Counted from the first letter of the stretch, positions 16,059-25,368 are shown. The stretch is DNA of 64,000 nt from Planctomycetota bacterium (GCA_016873115.1 VGYB01000005.1:1-64000), one strand, 5' to 3'. Notes: a model not told the origin generated them from the sequence alone. Translations and numbers: made by a program.

Positions 16059-16064
16059 TACACT
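16059..16064 (+). promoter_or_regulatory. Possible -10 element (TACACT) for hmgA
   Basis: TACACT lies 19 bases before the hmgA ATG. A GAGGA at 16074-16078 could act as a ribosome binding site, so this transcript would have a short leader, unlike many neighbours. Confidence 0.35.
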
Positions 16065-16083
16065 TGCCGACACGAGGATTCCC

Positions 16084-17400
16084 ATGGCCTACTACACCAA
16101 GATGGGCAAGTTGCCCGGCAAGCGCCACATCCAGTTCCGCGCCCCCAACGGCCGCCTGTACAGCGAGGAAGTCTTCGGCACCGAGGGTTTCACGGGGCCG
16201 ACCAGCACCCTCTACCACATCAATGCGCCGACGCAGGTCTGCGGCTGGGAACCCCTGTACGACGCGCGCCCCGAGTATGTGGAGCAGAACGTGATGCGCA
16301 TGCGTCACACGCGAAGCAGCCCGATGCAACCCCAGGGCGATCCGATCACCGGCCGAGTGATCCTCTACGGCAATGCCGATGTCGAGATGGGCGTCTGCGT
16401 CCCGGCCGACGGGATGGACTACCACTACAAGAGCGTCTTCGACGACTGCCTCTTCGTGCACCACGGCCGAGGCACGCTCTACACGATGTTCGGTGCGATC
16501 CCCTTCGGTCCCAAGGACTACCTCGTCATCCCCAAGGGCACGATCTATCGACTCGTCTTCGAGAAGCCCAAGGCCAGCGAACCTGCGAACAGGTTCGTCT
16601 TCATGGAGGCCGTCAACGGCAGCCTGATCCTTCCCCCGCCGCGCTACCTGAGCAAGAAGGGCTCGCAGTTCCTGGAGCATGCGCCCTACTGCGAACGCGA
16701 TCTGCGGCTGCCGCAACTGCCGATGACCTTCGATGAACGGGGCGAATTCGAGGTGCGCATCAAGAGCCGCGGCTGGGTGCACAGCTACACCTACCAGTAC
16801 CACCCGCTCGACATCGTCGGCTGGGACGGCTGCGTCTATCCCTATGCCTTCAACATCGATGACTTCAGCCCCATCGTCGGCAAGCACCACATGCCGCCGC
16901 CGACGCACCAGACCTTCGAGGCGCACAACTTCGTGATCTGCTCGTTCTGCCCGCGGCCGCTGGACTTCCATCCGCAGGCGATCGTCGTCCCCTACAACCA
17001 CTCGAACCTCGACTCGGACGAGGTGCTCTACTACGTCGAGGGCAACTACAAGGCCCGTCGCGGCATCGAGAGCGGCTCGCTCACCCTGCATCCGCAGGGC
17101 ATTCCGCACGGCCCGCATCCTGGAACGGTCGAGGCCACGATCGGCCTGACCCACACCAACGAGCTCGCCGTGATGTGCGACACCTTCCGTCCACTCATGG
17201 CCACGCGAGCCGCAGTCGAGCTCGACGAACCCCGCTACCCGGCCTCGTGGGAAGAGGGTGCCATGACGGCCAGCAGCAAGGTGCGTACACCCAAGGCAGC
17301 CAAGGCGACAGGCGAACCCAAGGCCGCGAAACCCGCCGGCAAGGGCAAGCCAGCCCGCCGCACGCCAGCGCGCACTGCGGCCGCGAACACCTGGGACTGA
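16084..17400 (+). CDS. hmgA: Homogentisate 1,2-dioxygenase
   Basis: The 438-residue cupin enzyme opens the ring of homogentisate to maleylacetoacetate. Conserved stretches include AYYTKMGKLPGKRHIQFR, FHxxN-type cupin residues, KDYLVIPKGTIYRL, and the metal-binding region around HHMPPPTHQTFEAHNFVICS and PYNHSNLDSDEVLYYVEG (ferrous His/Glu ligands). Residues from about 394 form an unusual Lys/Ala/Pro-rich basic tail (KVRTPKAAKATGEPKAAKP and on) that is not part of the dioxygenase fold. It follows hppD in the pathway. The start matches the family N-terminus, and the upstream extension of the frame is rejected. Confidence 0.95.
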   Translation: MAYYTKMGKLPGKRHIQFRAPNGRLYSEEVFGTEGFTGPTSTLYHINAPTQVCGWEPLYDARPEYVEQNVMRMRHTRSSPMQPQGDPITGRVILYGNADVEMGVCVPADGMDYHYKSVFDDCLFVHHGRGTLYTMFGAIPFGPKDYLVIPKGTIYRLVFEKPKASEPANRFVFMEAVNGSLILPPPRYLSKKGSQFLEHAPYCERDLRLPQLPMTFDERGEFEVRIKSRGWVHSYTYQYHPLDIVGWDGCVYPYAFNIDDFSPIVGKHHMPPPTHQTFEAHNFVICSFCPRPLDFHPQAIVVPYNHSNLDSDEVLYYVEGNYKARRGIESGSLTLHPQGIPHGPHPGTVEATIGLTHTNELAVMCDTFRPLMATRAAVELDEPRYPASWEEGAMTASSKVRTPKAAKATGEPKAAKPAGKGKPARRTPARTAAANTWD

Positions 17401-17405
17401 CGGTC

Positions 17406-18104
17406 ATGGACGCACCCTTGCTCGCGGCGACCGGGGTGATGGGCCTTGTCGCCTTGGTCGCTGTTGGCGCGTCGCCACTGTCGACGACGGAGCGGCATCC
17501 CACCCAGGATCAGCCGAAGCAAGCGCCAACCAGAGCTCCCGCGACTGCGCCGGCGGCTGGCGACGCTCCGCCCGCCGCGGTGCCGGTCTGCCCGGCCCCG
17601 CCAGCCGATGACGATCCCCTGCCCACGCAGATCCCCAACCTCAGCGATGCCGGTCTGCCGGTGGTGCGGCTCACCTTGGGAAGCGAGCCATTCGATCTCG
17701 AACTGGCGGCAACCGACGACGCGATCGCCAAGGGGCTCTCGGGTCGTGATCGTGTGCGCCGCCACCGCGGCATGCTGTTCGTCATGCCCTACTCGCGCGA
17801 ACAGGGCTTCTGGATGATCGACTGCCTCGTGCCCATCGATATCGCGTTCATGAACGAGCAAGGGGTCGTGACCGCGGTGCACACCATGAAGACCGAGCCG
17901 CCGCAGCGCGCGGATGAATCGCGTGGCGCGTACGAAGTCAGGCTGCCGCGCTATCCGAGCGGCGCCAAGGCCCGCTACGCGATCGAGCTCGCCGCTGGCG
18001 AGTTCGCGCGCCTTGGCATCGCCAAGGGCAGCGAGATCAAGGTCGACTGGCAGGCCGTGAACACCGTGGCTCGCGCCACGCGCGTGGCCGGCTCGAAGCG
18101 CTGA
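17406..18104 (+). CDS. Exported DUF192 protein
   Basis: The 232-residue protein has an N-terminal hydrophobic stretch (LLAATGVMGLVALVAVGA), a Pro/Ala-rich linker to about residue 75, then a DUF192 domain. Landmarks are GLSGRDRVRRHRGMLFVMPY, FWMIDCLVPIDIAFMNEQGV and VTAVHTMKTEPP. The biochemical function of DUF192 is not established. The gene begins five bases after the hmgA stop and is probably co-transcribed with it. It ends ten bases from the convergent fahA end. Confidence 0.82.
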   Translation: MDAPLLAATGVMGLVALVAVGASPLSTTERHPTQDQPKQAPTRAPATAPAAGDAPPAAVPVCPAPPADDDPLPTQIPNLSDAGLPVVRLTLGSEPFDLELAATDDAIAKGLSGRDRVRRHRGMLFVMPYSREQGFWMIDCLVPIDIAFMNEQGVVTAVHTMKTEPPQRADESRGAYEVRLPRYPSGAKARYAIELAAGEFARLGIAKGSEIKVDWQAVNTVARATRVAGSKR

Positions 18105-18114
18105 GCACCGCCCC

Positions 18115-19422
18115 TCACGCCACAGGCAGCACGATCCCGCGGCACTCCCCGAAACTGAGCCGGGGCAGACCATCGCGAACGGCCGAGCCGCGCAGGATGA
18201 CTTCGTCCCCGTCCTGCAGGAACTTCCGTTCGGTGCCATCGGGAAGCGTGATCGGCTTGGTCCCGCGCCGGGTGAGCTCGAGCAGGCAACCGTGCTCATC
18301 CTCGCCCGCACCGCTGATCGTGCCACTGCCAAGGAGATCACCCGGGCGCATGCGGCAGCCGCTCACCGTGTGGTGAGCGAGCATCTGGTTCATGCTCCAC
18401 CACAGGTCGGTGCCACGACTGCGGCTGACGACCATCGCGGGCACACCGCGTTCGCGCATCGCCGCGCTGGAGATCGCGACCTCAAACCGCACATCAAGCA
18501 GGAAGTCGCCATCCCACCGCAGGTACTCCAGTGGCTGCGGATCGCCCTCCCCGCGTGCCGGAACCGGTATGCGGTACGGAGCCAGCGCCTCCGCAGTGAC
18601 GATCCACGGACTGATCGATGTGATGAAGTTCTTGGCCGTGAACGGGCCGAGCGGCTGGTACTCCCATTTCTGCAGGTCACGCGCGCTCCAGTCGTTCAGG
18701 AGGACATGACCGAAGATGCGCTGGGCGGACTCAGCCACGCTGAGCCGCTGGCCGATCTCGTTGGCCTGCCCGCCCACGATCGCACCGAGCTCGAGTTCAT
18801 AGTCGAGCAACCGGCAGGCCGTGAACGACGGCGGGCCATCGTCCGCCTGGACGGTCTGTCCCATCGGACGCCGCACCGCAGCACCGCTGGCCACGACCGT
18901 GCTCGCACGCCCGTGATAGCCGACGGGAAGGTGCTTCCAGTTCGGCATGAGCGGATTCGTCGGGCGGAACATCGAACCCACATTGGTCGCGTGATGGATC
19001 GAGGCGTAGAAGTCGGTGTAGTCGCCGATCTCGCACGGCAGTCGCATCGTGACGCCCCACGCCGGCAGCAACGCTTCCTTGGCGACCGCTGCATCAGAGA
19101 GTTCACTGCACGATGCACTGAGCAATCGCTGGAGCTCGGCGCGTGCCGCGGCCCACGCCGACTGGCCGAGGCTGAGATAGTCATTGAGCGCGGGCTTGGC
19201 CAGCGCATCCTGGATCCGGCGGTCGAGCCGCGCGAGCACCCCCGACTCCACACAGCGATGGAGGTCGAGAAGGCTGTCACCGATCCGTACGCCCAGGCGC
19301 GCGCCGCGCCCCTCGCCGCTCCAGGCACCCATCGGCAGGTTGGCGAGACCGAAGCCCTCGCTCTTGCCCTCGCCGCCGACGGTCCTGGCGCCTCCAACCC
19401 ACGATGTTCCCGCTGCAGTCAT
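18115..19422 (-). CDS. fahA: Fumarylacetoacetase
   Basis: The 435-residue hydrolase cleaves fumarylacetoacetate to fumarate and acetoacetate, the last step of tyrosine catabolism. Metal and catalytic residues of the family are visible: D137 and the catalytic H144 in DYTDFYASIHHATNVGSMFR, the Glu pair in LDYELELGAIVGG, and NDWSARDLQKWEYQPLGPF. The start at 19422 overlaps the stop of the upstream unknown gene by four bases (ATGA). Maleylacetoacetate isomerase, which should precede this step, is not recognised in the window. Confidence 0.95.
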   Translation of the reverse strand: MTAAGTSWVGGARTVGGEGKSEGFGLANLPMGAWSGEGRGARLGVRIGDSLLDLHRCVESGVLARLDRRIQDALAKPALNDYLSLGQSAWAAARAELQRLLSASCSELSDAAVAKEALLPAWGVTMRLPCEIGDYTDFYASIHHATNVGSMFRPTNPLMPNWKHLPVGYHGRASTVVASGAAVRRPMGQTVQADDGPPSFTACRLLDYELELGAIVGGQANEIGQRLSVAESAQRIFGHVLLNDWSARDLQKWEYQPLGPFTAKNFITSISPWIVTAEALAPYRIPVPARGEGDPQPLEYLRWDGDFLLDVRFEVAISSAAMRERGVPAMVVSRSRGTDLWWSMNQMLAHHTVSGCRMRPGDLLGSGTISGAGEDEHGCLLELTRRGTKPITLPDGTERKFLQDGDEVILRGSAVRDGLPRLSFGECRGIVLPVA

Positions 19423-20348
19423 GCGCACTCCTCCTTGCTGACCAGCCCCATGGACAGGAGATCCTCCAGTGGTTCGTCGTAGCTGCACGAGCCGAAGCTG
19501 TGCATGAGCTGGGTGCGCGCGGCATCTGCCTGCGCGGCCGTGATGCGATGGCCATCCCATGAGATGGCCTGCGCATCGACGGTGAAGGCACCATGCCGCT
19601 CATCGGCAAGGAGCCGCTCGAGCCCCCCGCGATCGATCACACCCGCATGCATCATGCACGAACCCACGATGACATTCATGAAGCCATGCTGCGTGCAACC
19701 GATGGCTGGCACCTCGTGACGCAGCGCCCGGTGCAGGCCGGCGGTTGCCTTGAAGGGGACGCGGCCCCGGGCACAGGCTTCGATGAAGGCAGCCACCTGG
19801 CTGATGGACGGATGCGCCGCTGCAACGGTGCCGCCGGTGCGGATCTTCGCACCGAAGCCCTCTTCGGCGACGGCGATGAGCAGCCCACGGACATCGCGAT
19901 CGACCGGGAACTCCCAGTACGTGAAGCACTCCGGCAGCACCTCGATGGCGCGCTCGATCTCGTCGGCGCTCGCCGCCTTCACCTCGAGGCAGTCCACGCG
20001 CATCGCGGGCTCGCCCGGTGAGGCGTGGCGATCGTTGAAGGTCTCGACCGCCGCGAGTGCTGCCATGAAGTCATCCCACTGGGCAATCGGTGGCGTGACG
20101 GCGGAGACCGCCCAGGCACCCTCGGTGCGCGGGAGCTCGGCGATGGGCGCGTGGCCCTTGGCGAGCGAGCCAAGCGCCCCGAGCCGACCCGTCGGCCACA
20201 CGAGCCGTGCACCGATCCACGCAGCACCACCCCCCAGGAGGCGCGCATGCATCGAGACCACCGTGGGCTCATCGAGCGACGCGGGTGGATAGAGCCCCGC
20301 GTAGTCGATCGATTCACCAAGGAGCGCGTGCAGCGTGGAGTTGATCAT
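19419..20348 (-). CDS. Conserved-looking protein of unknown function coupled to fahA
   Basis: The 309-residue soluble protein has no signal peptide. The sequence alternates predicted strands and helices and contains motif-like stretches: SIDYAGLYPPASLDEPTVV, YWEFPVDRD, FGAKIRTGGT, and FKATAGLHRALRHE followed by GFMNVIV. This could be a TIM-barrel-like fold, but no family can be named with confidence. Its stop overlaps the fahA start (ATGA), so the two are translationally coupled. That suggests a role with fumarylacetoacetase or the missing isomerase step. The ATG at 20348 lies seven bases after the lipoprotein gene of the Mla operon. Confidence 0.8.
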   Translation of the reverse strand: MINSTLHALLGESIDYAGLYPPASLDEPTVVSMHARLLGGGAAWIGARLVWPTGRLGALGSLAKGHAPIAELPRTEGAWAVSAVTPPIAQWDDFMAALAAVETFNDRHASPGEPAMRVDCLEVKAASADEIERAIEVLPECFTYWEFPVDRDVRGLLIAVAEEGFGAKIRTGGTVAAAHPSISQVAAFIEACARGRVPFKATAGLHRALRHEVPAIGCTQHGFMNVIVGSCMMHAGVIDRGGLERLLADERHGAFTVDAQAISWDGHRITAAQADAARTQLMHSFGSCSYDEPLEDLLSMGLVSKEECA

Positions 20349-20355
20349 GCGACGC

Positions 20356-21030
20356 TCAGGGCTTGACGAGCGCATCGGCCGGGACCGCACGCAGGTCGCG
20401 CACAAGATCCCGCAAGCACTGTCCGTAGGCATCGGAGAGCCCCTTGACCACGCTTGCTGCATCGTCCTTCTCGATCGGGAACCCGTGCTCGTAGAACCAC
20501 TCCATCACGATGCGTGGCTCATCGACGGTGCGCTGCATGAGGAGTGCCTGCATCGCGACGCGCGCGACGCCGGAACGGTCCGCCGCAAAGCAAGCGCCGA
20601 AGGAGCGCATGTTGCTCACCAGGATCAGTTGGTCCGAGCCATACAGCCCAGCGAGCGTCACGGAGTTCGCCACCTTGGCCCGGGAGAGCACATCGACCAT
20701 CTGGGCCTGCAGGAGTTGGTCCAGCGGCATGACCCACCCGTTGTAGATGTCGGCACGCGCTTCGCCATTGGCCTGCTGGTAGACCAGCGTGTCAGAGTTC
20801 CACGGAGCCGCAGGGCGCGGTCGGGCCACCCCAAGTGCGGCAAGCGTGGGAGGACCTTCGGCGGCCGGGATCGACATCGACACATCGATGGTCCACTGCG
20901 TGGCACCGGGCCGAGGTGCCAGGAGCGAACAGCCGCCAAGCGACAGGATGACGGCCGTGATGCCCACGACCGCACGGCTCAGGAAGCCCATCATGGTGCT
21001 GGATCGGGCGCGAGGGGTGAAGCGTGTCAT
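20356..21030 (-). CDS. ABC transport auxiliary lipoprotein (PqiC/DUF330-like)
   Basis: The 224-residue protein has a lipoprotein signal near residues 20-34 (VGITAVILSLGGCSLLAPRPG, lipobox LGGC). The C-terminal region resembles the auxiliary lipoproteins found beside MCE-domain transporters. It is assigned partly from context: it follows MlaE, MlaF and MlaD homologues and overlaps the MlaD gene by four bases. It is probably the outer-envelope partner of the lipid transporter. Confidence 0.7.
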   Translation of the reverse strand: MTRFTPRARSSTMMGFLSRAVVGITAVILSLGGCSLLAPRPGATQWTIDVSMSIPAAEGPPTLAALGVARPRPAAPWNSDTLVYQQANGEARADIYNGWVMPLDQLLQAQMVDVLSRAKVANSVTLAGLYGSDQLILVSNMRSFGACFAADRSGVARVAMQALLMQRTVDEPRIVMEWFYEHGFPIEKDDAASVVKGLSDAYGQCLRDLVRDLRAVPADALVKP

Positions 21031-21992
21031 GGGTTGGTGCTCCTGAAGGAATTCGATGGGGAATTGGCGGGTTCGGGAGGCGCAAAGAGCGTGGAGCCCG
21101 CATCGCGCTCAAGTTGGTTCGCGAGGCGCTCGAAGCTGCGGGCGGCGGACGTGAGTTCCTCGATGAGCGCACCGATCCGGGGCTCCCCACGGGCCACCGC
21201 GCCCTCGAGGCGGCGTGCGAGCAAGCGGATGTCCTCGGCGGCCTTCCGGAAGGAAGCGACCGTCTCGGGCAGCTCCTTCATGGTGGACTTGAAGTCCCCG
21301 CTCTGGAGGAAGGCCCGGATCTCGTCACTGGTGTCGGAGATGCTGGCCAAGGTGCGGTGGAGGTCCGTCTTGATGGTGGTGTCGGCGGTGTCGATGAGCT
21401 CACCGATGCGTACACCGAGCCCCGCAAAGTCGATGCGGCTGATCTTGGCGACCGCAGCCTGGATCGAGTCGACCATTTCCTCGAACTTGCTGGATGTACT
21501 GGCGATCGCCACGACATTGTCCCTCATCATGTCATCAGGCGGCATCGAGAGCAGCGACTGGTCCTTCTCGTTCAGGATCTCGATGTACGGCAGCCCGGTC
21601 AGCCCCGCCGTGGCTACACGCGCGCACAAGCCATGGTTGCGGCCGAGGGAGAACTCGTGGCGGACCTCGTCACTCGACTGGCCATCGGGTACGAAGATGT
21701 CCATGCTCACGATGACATTGCGGTTGAACTCGCCTGCCTTGGATTCGCCCTCGTCATAGACGAACCTTCCCTCGGGGAACCCGACATCCGTCACCTTGCC
21801 GATGGTCACGCCGAGGTAGCGCACCGGTGTGCCGGGCGCCACACCGGTGACCGCGCTGGTGAAGTATGACCTGATCGGTATCGTGGTCTGGAACATGGCC
21901 CGGCTCGTCGTGATCAGCGTGCCTGCAATGATGGCCACAAGGCCTGCGAGTACGAAGATCCCAGCCTTGTAGGCGTGCTTGTTGCTGCTCAT
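21027..21992 (-). CDS. mlaD: MCE-domain lipid transport protein (MlaD-like)
   Basis: The 321-residue protein has an N-terminal anchor (AGIFVLAGLVAIIAGTLITT), then an MCE domain (VTGVAPGTPVRYLGVTIGKV near residues 46-65) and a long helical C-terminal region with SMEEL-like heptads. The family forms hexameric rings that carry phospholipids across the periplasm. It overlaps mlaF and the auxiliary lipoprotein gene by four bases each. Confidence 0.9.
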   Translation of the reverse strand: MSSNKHAYKAGIFVLAGLVAIIAGTLITTSRAMFQTTIPIRSYFTSAVTGVAPGTPVRYLGVTIGKVTDVGFPEGRFVYDEGESKAGEFNRNVIVSMDIFVPDGQSSDEVRHEFSLGRNHGLCARVATAGLTGLPYIEILNEKDQSLLSMPPDDMMRDNVVAIASTSSKFEEMVDSIQAAVAKISRIDFAGLGVRIGELIDTADTTIKTDLHRTLASISDTSDEIRAFLQSGDFKSTMKELPETVASFRKAAEDIRLLARRLEGAVARGEPRIGALIEELTSAARSFERLANQLERDAGSTLFAPPEPANSPSNSFRSTNP

Positions 21993-22780
21993 GATGCTGC
22001 TCCTTGGAGAGTCTGGTCCTCGGGTTGGCGTGCCAGGAACCGCCGAACATCCGTCGGGCCGGACTCCAGCAGTTCCTTGGGCGTGCCGATCGCCAACTGG
22101 GTCTTGTTCTCGCCACCGAGCACGACCATGCGGTCGGCGATGGTGAAGATGCTGGGGAGTTCGTGGGTGACGACCACGAAGGTCCGCCCCGTCGAACGCG
22201 CCAGGCGTACGACCATCTGGTCGAACTCGGCGCTGCTGATGGGATCCAGGCCCGCGCTGGGCTCGTCAAGGAAGACGATCTTGGGGTTCATCGCCAGCGC
22301 ACGCGCCACCGCCGCACGCTTCTGCATGCCGCCTGAGAGCGCACTGGGCATCTTGTTGCAATGCTCGTCAAGATCGACCATGGCCAGGAGGGAGAGTGCC
22401 AGCGAGTTCATCTCGTTCATCGTGTACAGCCCGTTCTCCTCCATCGCCAGCCGCACATTCTCCAGCACCGTCAGGCCGCCGAAGAGCGCACCCCCCTGAT
22501 ACATGACACCGATCGAATGGCGTACAGATTCGACCACGGCCTCGCCGCCAGTGACCAGCTCATGCCCTGCGATCCGGAGCGTGCCATCGATCGGTGGCAG
22601 CAGCGTGATCATGGCCTTCATCAGGGTGCTCTTGCCGCATCCCGAGCCGCCGCCGATCACGAAGACCTCGCCGGACGCCACCGTGAAGTTGATGCCGGTC
22701 AGGACGGGGATTCCCTCGTAGCCGACTGACAGGTCCTTGGCCTCGATCACGGTCTCGGTGGATCTCGCGGTGGACAGCAT
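21989..22780 (-). CDS. mlaF: Lipid transporter ATP-binding protein (MlaF-like)
   Basis: The 263-residue ATPase has Walker A GGGSGCGKST, signature LSGGMQKRAAVARAL, Walker B IVFLDEPSAGLDP and switch VTHEL. The SGGMxKR form of the signature is typical of the Mla/MCE importer group. It lies between mlaE (three-base gap) and mlaD (four-base overlap). Confidence 0.94.
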   Translation of the reverse strand: MLSTARSTETVIEAKDLSVGYEGIPVLTGINFTVASGEVFVIGGGSGCGKSTLMKAMITLLPPIDGTLRIAGHELVTGGEAVVESVRHSIGVMYQGGALFGGLTVLENVRLAMEENGLYTMNEMNSLALSLLAMVDLDEHCNKMPSALSGGMQKRAAVARALAMNPKIVFLDEPSAGLDPISSAEFDQMVVRLARSTGRTFVVVTHELPSIFTIADRMVVLGGENKTQLAIGTPKELLESGPTDVRRFLARQPEDQTLQGAAS

Positions 22781-22783
22781 GGC

Positions 22784-23887
22784 TCAGATCCCAAGCGTGT
22801 GGAAGAGACCCACGAGCACGCCATCGAGCACGATGATGGCCACGATGCCCGCCACGACCGCTCGGGTGGTGCTGGCACCGACGGCACCCGGGCCGACCTG
22901 GGTCTTCAGGCCGGATCGGCAGCCGATGCCACCGATGACGACCGCGAAGACGAAGGCCTTGAAGACCCCCTGCAGGAAGTCGACCTGGTCGATCGAGCTG
23001 CGGACATTCTGCAGGTAGAGCTCGAGGCTCATGCCGCGAGCGGCCATCGGAAGCCATCCCCCGAGCACGCCGGCGAATGAGGCGAAGACCGAAAGCAGCG
23101 GTGTGGTGATCGCCACCGCCAGGACACGGGGAGTCACGAGGTAGCGCTCAGGATTGAGCCCCATCGTGGTCAGCGCGTTGACTTCCTCGGTGACCTTCAT
23201 GGTGCCGATCTCCGCGGCGAAGGCACTGCCGGAGCGGCCTGCAAGGATGATCGCCGTGACGAGCGGCCCGAGTTCCCGGATGATCGCGAAGCCCATGATG
23301 GTGGGAGTCTGGTCCGCGGCACCGTAGCGGTCGAGCGCGGGCATCATCTGGTACGCAATGATGAACCCCACGATTCCGCTGAGCATGCAGGTCACGGGCA
23401 TCGAATCGATGCCCGACTGGCCCATCACACGCAGGAGATCGCGCCATCGCAGCGATCGGGGATGCCCGATCGCGTGGACCAGGTCAATCGCCGCCTCACC
23501 GATGAAGCGCACGGTGTCCGCCAGCTCATGAAGCAACCGGAAAGCCGTTTCCCCCACATCGCTGACGAATGTGGAGTCCTTCACGCGCGCGGTGGGCGGC
23601 TTGTGCCCGACGGCGCGCTCGACCAACGAAGCCTGATCGGCCGTCAGTCCACGCATCTCGATCTTCCCACCTGCCCACACCACCGTCCGGCGGATCTCAG
23701 CCAGGAGCAGGAGCCCGCTCCCGCTGACCGTCTGCAGCTTGGAGGCATCCACCACGACCGAGCCCGATCCTGCCGCGCGGGCGCGCCCCACCAGATCTTC
23801 CCAGGCATCGCGGACGCGCCCATCGTCGAGTGCGCCCTCCAGGGCGATCACGGTCGTACCGGTGGTGCTCTCCATGTCGGGGGACAT
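22784..23887 (-). CDS. mlaE: MlaE-family permease with N-terminal STAS domain
   Basis: The product has 367 residues from the ATG at 23887. Residues 1 to about 100 form a STAS domain (VIALEGALDDGRV and SVVVDASKLQTVSGSGLLLL), equivalent to a fused MlaB. The remainder is an MlaE permease with several membrane segments and the conserved ELGPLVTAIILAGRSGSAFAAE stretch. It should pair with MlaF and MlaD to move phospholipids across the inner membrane. A GTG at 23914 is also in frame. The ATG is preferred because TACATT lies eight bases upstream of it. Confidence 0.92.
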   Translation of the reverse strand: MSPDMESTTGTTVIALEGALDDGRVRDAWEDLVGRARAAGSGSVVVDASKLQTVSGSGLLLLAEIRRTVVWAGGKIEMRGLTADQASLVERAVGHKPPTARVKDSTFVSDVGETAFRLLHELADTVRFIGEAAIDLVHAIGHPRSLRWRDLLRVMGQSGIDSMPVTCMLSGIVGFIIAYQMMPALDRYGAADQTPTIMGFAIIRELGPLVTAIILAGRSGSAFAAEIGTMKVTEEVNALTTMGLNPERYLVTPRVLAVAITTPLLSVFASFAGVLGGWLPMAARGMSLELYLQNVRSSIDQVDFLQGVFKAFVFAVVIGGIGCRSGLKTQVGPGAVGASTTRAVVAGIVAIIVLDGVLVGLFHTLGI

Positions 23888-23895
23888 CGAGTCGG

Positions 23896-23901
23896 AATGT
23901 A
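23896..23901 (-). promoter_or_regulatory. Possible -10 element (TACATT) for the Mla operon
   Basis: On minus, TACATT ends eight bases before the mlaE ATG at 23887. It lies inside the alternative longer reading from the GTG at 23914, which it argues against. Confidence 0.4.
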
Positions 23902-23925
23902 GCGGCTTGCGCACCCATGGTGGGT

Positions 23926-25368
23926 TCAGCGTTCAGTCCAGTCGAGGCTCGTGCCGAAGGTCTCACGCAACCCGAACCATCCCAAGGTGGCGAGCGTCAG
24001 CACCACGAGACCCGTGATCGCTGCAGCCTGCCACGGTGCGCCCGGATCATCGATCCCGATCCAGCGTTCGACCATCAACCAGAGCGCACCACTGCCCGCA
24101 GCCGACCAGCGCACGAGGTTGGGCGCCGTGGTCGCAGCCGTGGCGCGCAGGTCGGTGCCGAAGTGCTCGGCCGCGGTCGTGACGAACACCGCCCAGTACC
24201 CGCTGCCGAACCCGAGCAGCGCGATGATCGCATAGGTGACACCGAGGCTTGCTTGGATCTGCCCGAGCGAGAAGTACCCCACGAGACCGAGCGCCGTGAT
24301 GCCGAGGAAGGCCGCGATCGCAGCCCGACGCGAGTGCCACCACTGGCTGGCCAGACCGCTGACCAGGTCGCCCACCGCAAGCCCCACATAGCACCACATG
24401 ATCGCGCGACCGGGTACTGGGCGATCGAGCTCGATGATGCCCATCGATCGCGCGATGACATCGCTGTACTTCACGCAGACGCCGACCACATACCAGATCG
24501 GCAGCGCGATGAGCACCACGCTGAGGTAGCGCACCAAGCGCTCACGAGGCCAGAGCAGGCGCCAGACGGCACCGCGACCGGGACGATGGGCACGCCGGAC
24601 CGCGCTGAACATCCCGCTTTCCACCACACCGAAGCGCAACGCCAGCAGGCCCAGACCGAGCCCCCCGCCGATGAGGAATGAGGTGCGCCAGGTGAATGCC
24701 TGCGTCACGAAGTAGCCCGCGATGGCGCCGCAGATCCCGACCGCCGCCACGATCGTGGTCGCAATGCCGCGGCGATCCGGCGTCACGAGTTCAGCCACCA
24801 GCGTGATGCCCGCACCGAGTTCGCCGGCCAAGCCGATGCCGGCGACCACACGCAGCACCTCGTACTGGCGGATCGCCGAGCCGCAGCCGATCCAGTGCAG
24901 GAACCAAAGGGGCCCGTTCGGGTCCACATCCGCGATGAACCCGTTCAGCACATTCGCCACGCTGTACAGCAGGATGCTCCCGAACAGCACCGAAAGCCGC
25001 CCGCGTCGATCGCCGAGTACGCCCCACACCACGCCACCGACCAACAGCCCGGTCGTCTGGAGGGTGTTGTCCAGCCACACCCCCCAGTCCCGAAGCATGA
25101 GGTCCTGCGCGGCGGCATCGAGCCCATCGAGCCGCGACCCCAGGACCTCGCGCAGCGATTCCTTGCGGACCATGGCGAAGAGCAGGAGATCGAAGATGTC
25201 CACGAAGTAGCCGAGCGCTGCGACGACCACGGCGAGGATCGTCGACACGCGCGCAAGGTTGCCGGGCTGTGCGCCACCCTCCGGCGCGCCGGGTGCGGCC
25301 ATCGGGGTCGTCGTGCTCTCCGGCTTCGGATCGGCGCGCCGTGCATCGGGACCGTGTGGATCAGCCAT
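23926..25368 (-). CDS. Major facilitator superfamily transporter
   Basis: The 480-residue protein has about twelve hydrophobic segments. The loop motif GVLGDRRGRLSVLFGS between helices 2 and 3 is the MFS signature (GxxxDRxGRR type). A second, weaker copy near the mid-point (GELGAGITLVAELVTPDRRG) fits the metabolite:H+ symporter group. The substrate is not predictable. The frame extends upstream to 25545, but the start at 25368 gives the normal N-terminus and avoids the divergent gene. It stands alone on minus, divergent from the Tat-exported TIM-barrel protein. Confidence 0.85.
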   Translation of the reverse strand: MADPHGPDARRADPKPESTTTPMAAPGAPEGGAQPGNLARVSTILAVVVAALGYFVDIFDLLLFAMVRKESLREVLGSRLDGLDAAAQDLMLRDWGVWLDNTLQTTGLLVGGVVWGVLGDRRGRLSVLFGSILLYSVANVLNGFIADVDPNGPLWFLHWIGCGSAIRQYEVLRVVAGIGLAGELGAGITLVAELVTPDRRGIATTIVAAVGICGAIAGYFVTQAFTWRTSFLIGGGLGLGLLALRFGVVESGMFSAVRRAHRPGRGAVWRLLWPRERLVRYLSVVLIALPIWYVVGVCVKYSDVIARSMGIIELDRPVPGRAIMWCYVGLAVGDLVSGLASQWWHSRRAAIAAFLGITALGLVGYFSLGQIQASLGVTYAIIALLGFGSGYWAVFVTTAAEHFGTDLRATAATTAPNLVRWSAAGSGALWLMVERWIGIDDPGAPWQAAAITGLVVLTLATLGWFGLRETFGTSLDWTER

